A DNA stretch of 20,799 nucleotides from Desulfuromonadaceae bacterium UBA2294 (GTDB lineage: Bacteria; Desulfobacterota; Desulfuromonadia; Desulfuromonadales; UBA2294): NCBI GenBank assembly GCA_002345625.1, contig DDWE01000115.1:11476-32274 (forward strand), read 5' to 3'. Made by a program: the position numbers and the translations under genes. How positions within the stretch are numbered: the first letter of the stretch is position 1; each line of letters begins with the position of its first letter. Below, one piece after another: positions 6,325-13,438 of this stretch. A model generated the notes under the pieces. The model was not told the DNA's origin. It did not search any database and was given only the letters and a program-made list of their open reading frames with translations.

Positions 6325-7200
6325 TCAGTCGGGGTCAGGAAAGATCAGTTCAAGCTGTCCGCTGAGGCAGGTGATGGTCACCGGGATGTCGCCGAAATCG
6401 TCACCATCGATCTGTACCGGTACCGTGGCACCACTGCACTGAAAACCGGTTGAGTCGATTCGTTTGACCGGGCCGAGCAGTCGCCCGCGCAGAAGAATCC
6501 GCAGCCAGAAGAGGAGCAGGGGGAGCCGTCCGGAGCGTTCGACCAGACAGGCGGTGAGTTGCCCGGTGTCAAGACCGCTGCCCGGCGCCATGACAAAACG
6601 GCCGCCGTAGAGGCGAATGTTGCTGACAATGGCGTGGTATGCGATCAGGGTTTCGCCTTCGGCGGTGGTCAGTTGCAGGGCGCCGGTCGGGCGGGTGATC
6701 AGGGTACGAAGGGCGGCGATCAGATAGGCGAATTTTCCGGTGTGGCGCTTTAAGCGGCTGCTGACGGCACGGACCGTCGCTGCATCGAAGCCGATGCCGG
6801 CCATCATCAAAAAATAATGATCGGCGATCCGGCCCAGGTTGACCGGTTTTGCCACCCCGTGCAGGGCGATGGCGCAGGCCGCTTCGATCGCAAAGGGGAT
6901 GTCCATCTCAAGGGCCATGACGTTGGCGGTCCCCAGAGGGAGAAATGCCAGCGGAATACCGCGTCCGACCAGGCCGTTGGCCACTTCGTTGAGGGTACCG
7001 TCACCACCGGCGGCGACCACCAGATCAAAATCGGCAGGCTGCAACCGGGCCGCTACCTCGCCGGCATCGCCTCTTTTCCCGGTCAGGTAGAGAGCGACCT
7101 CTGCTCCGGCCTGTTCGAGACATCGGCGGGCCGTTTCGATTCGCAGTCGGGCGTCGCCCCCTGAAACCGGATTGGCTATCAGTTTGATCCGTTTACGCAT
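6325..7200 (-). CDS. YegS/diacylglycerol kinase-family lipid kinase
   Basis: The 291-aa product has the DAGK catalytic signature: an N-terminal ANPVSGG, then AAGGDGTLNEVANGL (64-78, nucleotide-binding loop) and PLGTANVMA (88-96). It also has MAGIGFDAATV (residues about 133-143) and a C-terminal QIDGDDFGD, the usual end of the second lobe. No membrane segment is evident. Family members phosphorylate lipids such as diacylglycerol or phosphatidylglycerol-type substrates; the substrate cannot be told from sequence. Length is normal. Upstream of the ATG there is only a weak ribosome binding site. It lies downstream of tatA on the same strand, separated by a strong terminator, so it probably has its own promoter. 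Confidence 0.9.
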   Translation of the reverse strand: MRKRIKLIANPVSGGDARLRIETARRCLEQAGAEVALYLTGKRGDAGEVAARLQPADFDLVVAAGGDGTLNEVANGLVGRGIPLAFLPLGTANVMALEMDIPFAIEAACAIALHGVAKPVNLGRIADHYFLMMAGIGFDAATVRAVSSRLKRHTGKFAYLIAALRTLITRPTGALQLTTAEGETLIAYHAIVSNIRLYGGRFVMAPGSGLDTGQLTACLVERSGRLPLLLFWLRILLRGRLLGPVKRIDSTGFQCSGATVPVQIDGDDFGDIPVTITCLSGQLELIFPDPD

Positions 7201-7263
7201 GGGCCTACAAAAGCAGAGCGGCCAACCGGCGTCAAGTTAATGTTGACGGTAAGGGCCGTTCAA

Positions 7264-7295
7264 GAAAAAAAGGGCCCGCTTGTGAAGCGGGCCCT
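7264..7295 (-). terminator. Rho-independent terminator of tatA
   Basis: AGGGCCCGCTT (7271-7281) pairs perfectly with AAGCGGGCCCT (7285-7295) around GTG. On the minus strand the stem is followed by seven Ts. It lies 28 bp past the tatA stop. Confidence 0.9.
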
Positions 7296-7323
7296 CTGGT
7301 TATGTGATCAACGTGTGCCCGGT

Positions 7324-7518
7324 TCAGGCCTTGTCGTCATCCTTTTTTTCGAGCTTCTCCGCTTCTGTTACGTCGGTCGCATCATCGTGCATGCCGTCCT
7401 TGAAATTGCGCAGGCCTTTGCCGAGTGCGCCGCCGACCTGAGGCAGTTTGCCAGCGCCGAAGATCACAAGAACGAGGACGAGGATAATGATCAGTTCCGG
7501 TGTGCCGAGTCCGAACAT
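7324..7518 (-). CDS. tatA: Sec-independent (Tat) translocase subunit TatA/E
   Basis: The 64-aa product begins MFGLGTPELIIILVLVLVIF, the classic TatA N-terminal membrane helix with a conserved glutamate, followed by the FGAGKLPQVGGALGKGLRNFK amphipathic region (20-40) and a charged acidic/lysine tail. TatA oligomers form the pore of the twin-arginine pathway, which exports folded cofactor-containing proteins. The ATG at 7518 has AGGAGG just upstream; a longer frame to 7623 is not supported. Its neighbour across the divergent gap is a TorD-like chaperone for Tat-exported molybdoenzymes, which fits functionally. tatC is not in the window. Confidence 0.95.
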   Translation of the reverse strand: MFGLGTPELIIILVLVLVIFGAGKLPQVGGALGKGLRNFKDGMHDDATDVTEAEKLEKKDDDKA

Positions 7519-7607
7519 ATGTGTTTGCCTCCTGAGCAATAAGTTGAAAGAGTTATACACTGAAACGCGCCGAAAAACAATTTTTCTAAGAAAACCTCCA
7601 AGTAGAT

Positions 7608-7637
7608 TTGCTTTTGCAATCACTCTTCAGCTAGGAT
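7608..7637 (+). promoter_or_regulatory. Possible sigma-70 promoter for torD-like gene
   Basis: TTGCTT (7608-7613), an 18-bp spacer and TAGGAT (7632-7637) lie about 43 bp before the chaperone start codon. Both boxes deviate from consensus. Confidence 0.3.
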
Positions 7638-7680
7638 GACACGGTAATATTCAGGAATCAATATACTACAGGAGAATGCC

Positions 7681-8277
7681 ATGTTGCACATCAGCCAGCG
7701 CCAACGCCTCTATGCGTTTTTCAGCCAACTGTTCACCTACCCCGATGCCGAACTGCTGACCGTTCTGCAGGGTGAGTCGCCGGCCGAAGTCGGTGTCCTG
7801 CTCGGCGTTGCGCCACCGGCCAGTGCCGGTTTGTCCCTTGTCGCCCTGCAGGAGGCCTACACCGGTCTGTTTATCTCGCGGCACGGCGGGGTTCCTGCCC
7901 CCCCCTACGGCTCGGTTTATCTTGATGACGGGGTGTTGATGGGTGCGTCGACCCTGAAGGTCACTGAAGCTTATCATGCCGCTGGTCTGGTTATTGACGG
8001 TAGCAGCGAGCCGGCTGATTTTCTGGCGACAGAGCTCGAGTTCCTCTATTTTCTGGTTGGAAGGGAAGAGGAAGGGTTCCGGGGCCGTGATGTCGCCGCC
8101 GCCCGCCTGGCGACCAGCCGCCAGCACGATTTTCTCGTCAACTCCCTGCTCCCCTGGCTGGAGCCGTTTGCCGATCGTATCGCTTCCAGCGATGCCCCCC
8201 CTATTTATCGCTGGGCGGCGGCGGGGCTCCTCGCCTTTTGTCGCGATGAGCAATCGTGGCTGGCGCGATTGAACTGA
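7681..8277 (+). CDS. TorD/DmsD-family molybdoenzyme chaperone
   Basis: The 198-aa all-helical cytoplasmic protein matches the TorD/NarJ/DmsD class in length and pattern: RLYAFFSQLFTYPDAELL at the N-terminus (9-26), YTGLFI..HGGVPAPPYGSVYL (60-81), the family hallmark EPADFLATELEFLYFL (110-125), and a late HDFLVNSLLPWLEPFADRI helix. These chaperones bind the Tat signal of a molybdo- or tungsto-enzyme and hold it until its cofactor is inserted. No such oxidoreductase is present here, so the client is elsewhere in the genome. AGGAG lies upstream of the ATG. It is followed 7 bp later by the 7-TM gene, so the two are probably cotranscribed. Confidence 0.85.
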   Translation: MLHISQRQRLYAFFSQLFTYPDAELLTVLQGESPAEVGVLLGVAPPASAGLSLVALQEAYTGLFISRHGGVPAPPYGSVYLDDGVLMGASTLKVTEAYHAAGLVIDGSSEPADFLATELEFLYFLVGREEEGFRGRDVAAARLATSRQHDFLVNSLLPWLEPFADRIASSDAPPIYRWAAAGLLAFCRDEQSWLARLN

Positions 8278-8284
8278 GTGCAGC

Positions 8285-8965
8285 ATGCCTCATCTGCTGC
8301 TGATCGACCTGCCGACGGAACGGACCACTGCCGCCACCGATCTGCTGCTGGCCGTTCTGGCGACCGGCATCGCACTCTGGTTGCATCGCATGGGGTCCGG
8401 CGGTGACCGGTTTCGGGTCCGCATCTGGACAGCGCTGTTCGCTCTGCTTGGTCTGGCCGCCGGTCTCGGCGCGGTGGCGCACGGCCTGCAGATGCCGCTC
8501 TGGCTGAATGATCTTCTCTGGCAACCGTTGAATCTGGCCATGGGGCTGGTGGTGGCCCTGTTTGTGGTCGCGGCCAGTGTTGACGGTTTTGGCCTGCCTA
8601 TTGCCCGGCGCCTGCTGCTGCCGTTGCTCGCCATCGGTGTGGTCTTCTATCTGGTTACCTGTCTTCTCCCCGGTGGGTTCCTGCTCTTTATCCTTTACGA
8701 AGGGTTGGCGCTTTTACTGGTGCTCGGTCTTTACCTGCGCCTGATGTTCGTCCGAAAAGGCCCCGGTGCGGGCTGGATGCTTGCCGGTGTCGTGGTGACA
8801 CTCCTGGCGGCAGTGTTGCAGGCGAGCCCGGTGGCCGTCACCCTGATCTGGCCATTCGACCACAACGGGATCTTTCATCTGGTACAGATGATCGGTGTCG
8901 TCCTGCTCGCCTGCGGGGTGCGAACCACGCTGCTTGCTGCCGAATCCGAAAAAATCGAGGGCTAA
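8285..8965 (+). CDS. Seven-TM membrane protein, unknown function
   Basis: I do not recognise this 226-aa protein with certainty. It has seven hydrophobic segments (about 16-34, 48-66, 78-97, 108-127, 130-152, 163-181 and 196-214). Polar residues stand out inside or at the edges of helices: H66 in GAVAHGLQ at the end of TM2, and D192, H193, N194 and H198 in FDHNGIFHLVQ leading into TM7. Seven helices with such H/D positions recall the CREST superfamily of membrane hydrolases and receptors (ceramidase, PAQR, Per1) or a DUF6962-type protein; this is a weak pattern resemblance. It follows the TorD-like chaperone gene by 7 bp and ends in a hairpin terminator. Confidence 0.8.
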   Translation: MPHLLLIDLPTERTTAATDLLLAVLATGIALWLHRMGSGGDRFRVRIWTALFALLGLAAGLGAVAHGLQMPLWLNDLLWQPLNLAMGLVVALFVVAASVDGFGLPIARRLLLPLLAIGVVFYLVTCLLPGGFLLFILYEGLALLLVLGLYLRLMFVRKGPGAGWMLAGVVVTLLAAVLQASPVAVTLIWPFDHNGIFHLVQMIGVVLLACGVRTTLLAAESEKIEG

Positions 8966-8972
8966 AAAGCAG

Positions 8973-9017
8973 CAAGGCGACCGTCTCGCAATGTGCGGGG
9001 CGTCGCCTTGTTTCTGT
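8973..9017 (+). terminator. Terminator after the 7-TM gene
   Basis: CAAGGCGAC (8973-8981) pairs with GTCGCCTTG (9002-9010), followed by TTTCTGTC. The 20-nt loop is long and may fold further, so strength is uncertain. Confidence 0.6.
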
Positions 9018-9075
9018 CATCATGTGCTGCGATGAAACGTCTGCAGCGATCAGCTGCGATGGCCGGGGGGAAAGA

Positions 9076-9255
9076 TCAGGGGGCGCAGACGTAGTCGTTA
9101 TGGGTGGCGCCATGGATCATGATTTCACGGAAGTCTCTCTTCATGGTCCAGACCGCGCCGCAGTCACCACACTCCTGTAAATTCTGGGCAAAGCCGTCGG
9201 AATGGGTGTCGATTTCAATGTGTGCTTCGTTTTTACAAACCGGACATTTGATCAT
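9076..9255 (-). CDS. Small zinc-ribbon protein
   Basis: The 59-aa product carries two knuckles, CPVC (residues 4-7) and CGDC (about 31-34), separated by an acidic stretch, so one zinc ion is likely bound. Then come WTMKRDFREIMIHG and a short tail with one more cysteine. The start at 9255 follows GGGAG with suitable spacing; the frame extends upstream to 9381, but that part is low-complexity and reads through AT-rich intergenic sequence. It stands alone on the minus strand, with no operon partner. Function unknown; single zinc-ribbon proteins of this size often act in transcription or as adaptors, which cannot be decided here. Confidence 0.8.
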   Translation of the reverse strand: MIKCPVCKNEAHIEIDTHSDGFAQNLQECGDCGAVWTMKRDFREIMIHGATHNDYVCAP

Positions 9256-9604
9256 TGTTTTTCTCCCGCAAAAGTAATTGAAGTGAAGGAATGTGTTAAA
9301 AATTACCACAACTGGGGGCAAGGTTAGCGCAGCGCGCCGGGGAAGGCAAGGGAAAAAATCAAAAAAACTCCGAAAAAACATATACTTAGGTCTTGTAGCG
9401 TTCTGCTTGTCATACCATCATTTGATTTTCGTTAGTCTCAGGGTGCGTTATTATGCTGTAAAATAAGAGAACTGGCCGTAATTATATGGTTTTTCTTAAA
9501 ATAAACTTATATTTTATTAATGAGCCCAACGCGGAACCGAAAAAAACGGGGTGGACCTGGTCCACCCCGTTGTTGCTGATATTTTAAAGGATTCCCGCTC
9601 CGTT
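9256..9604. other. AT-rich intergenic region
   Basis: Upstream of the zinc-ribbon gene, the stretch 9380-9530 is strongly AT-rich and has no convincing open frame on either strand. Apart from the ferritin terminator near 9540-9570 I see nothing identifiable; the zinc-ribbon promoter is presumably here. Confidence 0.6.
9539..9570 (-). terminator. Rho-independent terminator of ferritin gene
   Basis: ACGGGGTGGACC (9546-9557) and GGTCCACCCCGT (9559-9570) form a near-perfect stem centred on one base. On the minus strand it is followed by a run of Ts (complement of the A-run 9540-9545). It lies 35 bp past the ferritin stop. Confidence 0.85.
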
Positions 9605-10120
9605 TCAGGCCGCGCCGGCCACCGGCGGGACGAAAACGCGGGCCGCAAGCTCTTGATCGAAGAGCAGCAGGCCCTGGCCGTCGTTGCCGATGCGGCGTAG
9701 CTTGGAGACCAGCAGGTTGAAGTTCGCTTCTTCTTCAATCTGCTCGGTGACAAACCATTGCAGGAAGATCTGAGTCGCGTGATTCTTCTCTTCGCGTGCC
9801 AGGTCCATCAGCTGGTTGATGCGGTCGGTGACGAACAGCTCGTGTTTGAGGCCAAACTCGAAGACATCAAGCGGGTTCTTGAAGTCGTTCTGCGGGCCGT
9901 CGATCGGGAGCAGGTTGGTCCGTCCGCCGGCGTCGCAGAGGAAAACAAAGAACTTCTCACCGTGGGTCATCTCCTCCAATGCCTGGACCCGCAGCCAGTT
10001 GGCACAGCCGGGAAGGTTCTCAGCCTGGAAGTAACCGCTCATCGCCATATAGAGATAGGCGGAAAAAAATTCATTCTTCATCTGCTCGTTCATGGCGTCC
10101 TGCAGTTTTTGGCTCAGCAT
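9605..10120 (-). CDS. ftn: Ferritin, FtnA type
   Basis: The 171-aa iron-storage protein is a four-helix bundle that forms a 24-subunit cage and oxidises Fe(II) to a mineral core. Ferroxidase residues fall at the same numbers as in E. coli FtnA: E17, E50, H53 (in ALEEMTHGEKFF), E94, Q127 and E130 (in EQIEEEANF); the third-site residues E49, E126 and E129 are also present. There is no haem-binding methionine pattern clearly pointing to bacterioferritin. The ATG at 10120 has AGGAG upstream, whereas an extended frame to 10186 lacks one. It is monocistronic, with its own terminator, and divergent from engB. Confidence 0.95.
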   Translation of the reverse strand: MLSQKLQDAMNEQMKNEFFSAYLYMAMSGYFQAENLPGCANWLRVQALEEMTHGEKFFVFLCDAGGRTNLLPIDGPQNDFKNPLDVFEFGLKHELFVTDRINQLMDLAREEKNHATQIFLQWFVTEQIEEEANFNLLVSKLRRIGNDGQGLLLFDQELAARVFVPPVAGAA

Positions 10121-10172
10121 CGATTTTTCTCCTGAAAAAAGTAGTGTGGTTCGTTGTTGTTGACGTGTGATG

Positions 10173-10200
10173 AAGATAGCATACACTGGCTAATTCTCAA
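10173..10200 (-). promoter_or_regulatory. Possible ferritin promoter
   Basis: On the minus strand TTGAGA (10200-10195), a 16-bp spacer and TATCTT (10178-10173) precede the ferritin ATG by about 52 bp. No clear Fur box is seen. Confidence 0.35.
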
Positions 10201-10274
10201 GTGAACGTCGGTCAAGATCGCAGTTTCGCCGGGGACGCGGCTGTGCTACGTTACGGAACAAACAAGGAGCATGC

Positions 10275-10907
10275 ATGAAGATTCGCAGTGCCGAGTACCT
10301 GATCAGCGCCACCGGCCCCAAAAATTATCCGCCGGAATCGGTGCCTGAGATCGCTTTTGCCGGGCGCAGCAATGTCGGCAAGAGTTCGATGATCAACACC
10401 CTGCTTAACCGGCGCAGCCTGGTCCGTACCTCGTCAACGCCGGGCCGGACCCAGATGCTTAATTTTTTCGACATCAATGGTACCTTCCTGCTGGTCGACC
10501 TCCCCGGTTACGGCTTCGCCAAGGTGCCGGTCGGGGTGAAAAAGGCCTGGGGGCCGATGGTCCGGACCTTTTTGCAGACGCGGACGACCCTGGCCGCGGT
10601 CGTTATGTTGTTCGATATCCGTCGGGTGCCACGAGCCGAGGATCTGCAGCTGCTCGACTGGCTGGAGGAGTTCGGTATTCCGACCATTCCGGTGGTGACC
10701 AAGATCGACAAGGTCAGCCGTAACCAGCGTGCGGCCCACCTGCGGGCCATCGCCGAAGCGACCGGTCTCGATCTGGAGGTGTTCAGCACCTTCTCCTCGT
10801 TGAACCGGGAGGGGTTTGACGATCTCTGGGAGCGGATTGAGGTGGCTCTTGATCCGTCGGATGAGGACGCTGACCCGGAGGAGGAGCCGGCGGGCGACGA
10901 CGATTGA
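10275..10907 (+). CDS. engB: Ribosome-biogenesis GTPase EngB/YsxC/YihA
   Basis: The 210-aa TRAFAC-class GTPase acts in late assembly of the large ribosomal subunit. It shows G1 GRSNVGKSS (30-38), the switch I region with STPGRTQ (54-60), G3 VDLPGYG (74-80), G4 TKID (142-145) and G5 around FSSLNREG. The C-terminus is extended by a very acidic tail (DPSDEDADPEEEP..DDD), which is not part of the catalytic core. AAGGAG lies just upstream of the ATG. The TGA stop lies inside the -35 box of the cobamide operon promoter, so the two units abut directly. Confidence 0.95.
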   Translation: MKIRSAEYLISATGPKNYPPESVPEIAFAGRSNVGKSSMINTLLNRRSLVRTSSTPGRTQMLNFFDINGTFLLVDLPGYGFAKVPVGVKKAWGPMVRTFLQTRTTLAAVVMLFDIRRVPRAEDLQLLDWLEEFGIPTIPVVTKIDKVSRNQRAAHLRAIAEATGLDLEVFSTFSSLNREGFDDLWERIEVALDPSDEDADPEEEPAGDDD

Positions 10908-10933
10908 CACGCAACAGCTATCTTTGCTACAAA
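10904..10933 (+). promoter_or_regulatory. Sigma-70 promoter of cobamide operon
   Basis: A perfect -35 TTGACA (10904-10909) and TACAAA (10928-10933) are separated by 18 bp, placing the transcript start near 10940, shortly before the cobalamin aptamer. The -35 box contains the engB stop codon. Confidence 0.6.
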
Positions 10934-10950
10934 TAACGAAAATACAGACG

Positions 10951-11130
10951 CTTTTGGGTGCCCGCCGAAGTTTTTGGACGTTAGGTGGGAGAATAGGGAA
11001 GAGGGTGTGACTCCCTCGCTGCCCCGCAACTGTAAGTGGTGATGAACGCCGGCGTACCACTGCCTTCCATTAGGGGAGGTGGGAAGGGCCGGTCAGTAAA
11101 GTGACCCACGAGCCAGGAGACCTGCCCGAC
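10951..11130 (+). ncRNA. Cobalamin riboswitch aptamer (cob operon)
   Basis: Order and motifs match the cobalamin (B12-element) class: GGGTGCCC at 10956, AGGGAAGAGGGTG near 10995, the CCCCGCAACTGTAAG core at about 11022-11036, the CCACTGCC element near 11057, GGGAAGGGCC near 11081, and the B12 box GCCAGGAGACCTGCCC (11112-11127). A short closing stem can form between TTGGG (10954-10958) and CCCGA (11125-11129) with one wobble. It precedes cobO and should repress the operon when adenosylcobamide is plentiful. Confidence 0.93.
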
Positions 11131-11154
11131 AGCCGACGCGGACCTTCGCGGGAA

Positions 11155-11210
11155 GGGTTCGGTGCGCTCTTCTGACACCGAACCCGGACCTTAACCGTCC
11201 GGGTTTTTTT
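11155..11210 (+). terminator. Riboswitch expression platform: antiterminator/terminator
   Basis: Terminator: AACCCGGAC (11181-11189) pairs with GTCCGGGTT (11197-11205) and is followed by a T-run ending at 11210. A competing hairpin, GGGTTCGGTG (11155-11164) with CACCGAACCC (11176-11185), uses the 5' arm of the terminator, so both cannot form together. This is a standard transcription-attenuation switch: ligand binding should favour the terminator. Confidence 0.88.
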
Positions 11211-11274
11211 GTTCAAAGCGCCAGCCGATTTACAGTCGTTATCGCGGGCCGCACAATGCAGGGAGATCAGGGCC

Positions 11275-11796
11275 ATGAGCAAAGGACTGATGCACGTTTA
11301 TACCGGTGACGGCAAGGGGAAGACCACCGCCTCGGTCGGTGTCGCGACCCGGGCGCTCGGCTGCGGGCACAAGGTCCTGTTTGTCCACTTTCTCAAGCCG
11401 GAAAAGCCAAAGAGCGGTGAGGATATCCTCTTCTCCCGCCTCGATGGCATCACACTTCTGGTCTCAGGACTCGGCATCATCCGTCCGACGTCGACCCGTG
11501 AAGAGGTCATCGCCAGTGTCGAGGCGACCTTCGCCGAGGTCAAACGGCTGGTCGCCAGTGAACCCTTTGACCTGGTGGTGCTCGATGAGATGAACGTGGT
11601 GCTGTCCAAGGAGTTGTTGCCGCTGGACGAGGTGCTCGACTTTATTCGTAACCGTCCGGATAAGATGAACTTGATCCTCACCGGCCGCAACGTACCGGTG
11701 GCGATTGCCGACCTCGCCGACCTGGTCACTGAGATGCGCAAGCACAAACACCCCTATGATCGCGGTATCCAGGCGCGGCGCGGGCTTGAATTCTGA
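11275..11796 (+). CDS. cobO: Corrinoid adenosyltransferase (CobO/BtuR type)
   Basis: The 173-aa enzyme transfers the adenosyl group of ATP to cob(I)yrinic acid a,c-diamide or other Co(I) corrinoids. P-loop GDGKGKTT (11-18) follows MHVYT, and the VVLDEMN strand and the HPYDRGIQARRGLEF ending are family hallmarks. The start at 11275 is chosen because an in-frame ATG at 11209 would overlap the terminator T-run; GGGAG lies upstream. It is first gene after the riboswitch and is followed by cobU after 1 bp, so translation is likely coupled. Confidence 0.94.
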   Translation: MSKGLMHVYTGDGKGKTTASVGVATRALGCGHKVLFVHFLKPEKPKSGEDILFSRLDGITLLVSGLGIIRPTSTREEVIASVEATFAEVKRLVASEPFDLVVLDEMNVVLSKELLPLDEVLDFIRNRPDKMNLILTGRNVPVAIADLADLVTEMRKHKHPYDRGIQARRGLEF

Positions 11797-11797
11797 T

Positions 11798-12328
11798 ATG
11801 GGCCGGCTGGTTTTCGTCACCGGTGGCGCCCGTTCGGGCAAAAGCAGTTATGCTCAACAGCGGGCAGAGGTGCTTTCCGGCCGCCTGCTGTATGTCGCCA
11901 CTGCCACTATCGGCGATGCCGAGATGGCGGCGCGGGTGCGTCGTCACCAGCTGGAGCGCGATGAGCGCTGGCTGACCCTCGAGGCACAGGCCGATCTGAC
12001 CGCACAGCTAAGCACTGCGGCGAAAGGGTGCAGCGCGGTGCTGGTCGATTGTCTGACGTTGTGGCTTAATGGCCGGATGGCCGTTGACGGCACCGACGCC
12101 GACAAGATTGCCACCGCGGGCATTGATTTGCTGGCGGCCCTGCAGGCGCTGCCGGCGACGGTCTTTGTCGTCAGCAACGAACTCGGGTGTGGCATCGTGC
12201 CGGAAAATCGTCTGGCGCGCAGCTTCCGCGATCTGCACGGTCTGCTCAATCAGCGCTTTGCCGCGGCGGCCGATGAAGCCTGGCTGGTGGTCTCCGGCCT
12301 GCCACTGCAGCTGAAATCTAACTGTTGA
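11798..12328 (+). CDS. cobU: Adenosylcobinamide kinase/guanylyltransferase
   Basis: The 176-aa bifunctional enzyme phosphorylates adenosylcobinamide and then forms adenosylcobinamide-GDP. P-loop GGARSGKS (9-16), RRHQLER with H50 as probable guanylylated histidine, VDCLTLWLNG, and the SNELGCGIVPENRLARSFRD motif are all present. Length is normal. The ATG is 1 bp after the cobO stop and lacks a good ribosome binding site, which suggests coupling. A 57-bp gap to cobT follows, containing a T-run but no convincing hairpin. Confidence 0.95.
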   Translation: MGRLVFVTGGARSGKSSYAQQRAEVLSGRLLYVATATIGDAEMAARVRRHQLERDERWLTLEAQADLTAQLSTAAKGCSAVLVDCLTLWLNGRMAVDGTDADKIATAGIDLLAALQALPATVFVVSNELGCGIVPENRLARSFRDLHGLLNQRFAAAADEAWLVVSGLPLQLKSNC

Positions 12329-12385
12329 AATTGAACCTGTGACGGCCTGCCGGCACCGGATTTTTTTAAAAAGTGAGAGAAAACG

Positions 12386-13438
12386 ATGAACTTGCAGCAA
12401 GCCCTGGAGCGGATTCAGCCGGTGACCCAAGAGCGCCTCGATACCGTGCAGGCGCGGATCGACCGGCAGGCGAAGCCGGCCGGCTCCCTCGGTCGTCTCG
12501 AAGAGTTTGCGGCGCGCTATGTTGCCATCCGTCAGTGCGATACGATTCGGCAGAAGGCGATCTACACCTTCGCCGGCGATCACGGGGTGACGGCGGAAGG
12601 GGTCAGCGCTTTCCCGCGTGAGGTGACGCCGCAGATGGTCCTCAATTTCCTGCGCGGTGGTGCTTCCATCAACGCTCTGGCCCGCCATGCCGGCGCTGAA
12701 CTCCATGTCGTCGATATGGGAGTCGATTACGATTTTGCGCAGCACCCCGGCCTGTTGCACCACAAGGTGGCGCCGGGGACGGCCAACTTTGCTCAGGGAC
12801 CGGCCATGAGCCGCGCCCAGGCAGTCACCTGTCTGGAGACCGGCATCGCTCTGGCCGAAGTCGCCGCAGCCGCTGGTTTCGATCTGCTCGGGACCGGCGA
12901 CATGGGGATCGGTAACACGACGCCGTCGGCGGCCATCGCTGCGGTTTTTACCGGCCTGTCGGTGCAAGAAGTCACTCATCGCGGCACCGGTATCGACGAT
13001 GCCACCCTGGCGCACAAGATTGCCGTCATTGAGGCCGGGATCAAGCTCAATGCCCCTGATGCCACCGACCCAGTCGACGTTCTGGCCAAGGTTGGCGGCT
13101 TCGAGATCGGCGGCATCGCCGGGCTGGTCCTCGGTTGTGCCGCCTGCGGTCTGCCGGTGGTGGTCGACGGCTTCATCTCCACCGCCGGCGCCCTGATTGC
13201 TGCCGAGCTGCACCCGTTGGTGCGTGACTACATCTTTGCCGCTCACAGCTCGGTGGAGATTGGTCATCACCATATGCTACGACGTATCGGTCAGGAACCG
13301 ATCCTTGATCTGCGCATGCGTCTCGGCGAGGGGACCGGTGCCGCCCTGGCCATGACCCTGATTGAGGCCGCATTGCAGGGCTACCGTGACATCGCCACCT
13401 TTGACGCCGCCGGCGTCTCCGAAGGAGAAGCTTCATGA
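12386..13438 (+). CDS. cobT: Nicotinate-nucleotide:benzimidazole phosphoribosyltransferase
   Basis: The 350-aa enzyme makes alpha-ribotides of the lower-ligand base from nicotinate mononucleotide. It shows KPAGSLGRLEE (30-40), FAGDHGVTAEGVSAFP (62-77), GTGDMGIGNTTPSAA (169-183), VGGFEIGGIAGL and LRLGEGTGAA with the catalytic glutamate at E315. In the GDMGIGNTT motif an aspartate (D172) stands where Salmonella CobT has Glu174, a residue reported to matter for catalysis. With bzaF in the same operon the expected base is 5-hydroxybenzimidazole rather than 5,6-dimethylbenzimidazole. GAGAG lies upstream of the ATG; the stop overlaps cobS as ATGA. Confidence 0.95.
   Translation: MNLQQALERIQPVTQERLDTVQARIDRQAKPAGSLGRLEEFAARYVAIRQCDTIRQKAIYTFAGDHGVTAEGVSAFPREVTPQMVLNFLRGGASINALARHAGAELHVVDMGVDYDFAQHPGLLHHKVAPGTANFAQGPAMSRAQAVTCLETGIALAEVAAAAGFDLLGTGDMGIGNTTPSAAIAAVFTGLSVQEVTHRGTGIDDATLAHKIAVIEAGIKLNAPDATDPVDVLAKVGGFEIGGIAGLVLGCAACGLPVVVDGFISTAGALIAAELHPLVRDYIFAAHSSVEIGHHHMLRRIGQEPILDLRMRLGEGTGAALAMTLIEAALQGYRDIATFDAAGVSEGEAS

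Noticed and set aside
12329..12385. Possible terminator between cobU and cobT (CCGG-rich then T-run)
   Set aside because: The only pairings are four base pairs or lack a usable loop, and the downstream genes clearly belong to the same operon.
12008..13273. 421-codon minus-strand open frame opposite cobU/cobT
   Set aside because: It is antisense to two unmistakable genes; high GC content keeps the opposite frame open, and the translation has no family motifs.
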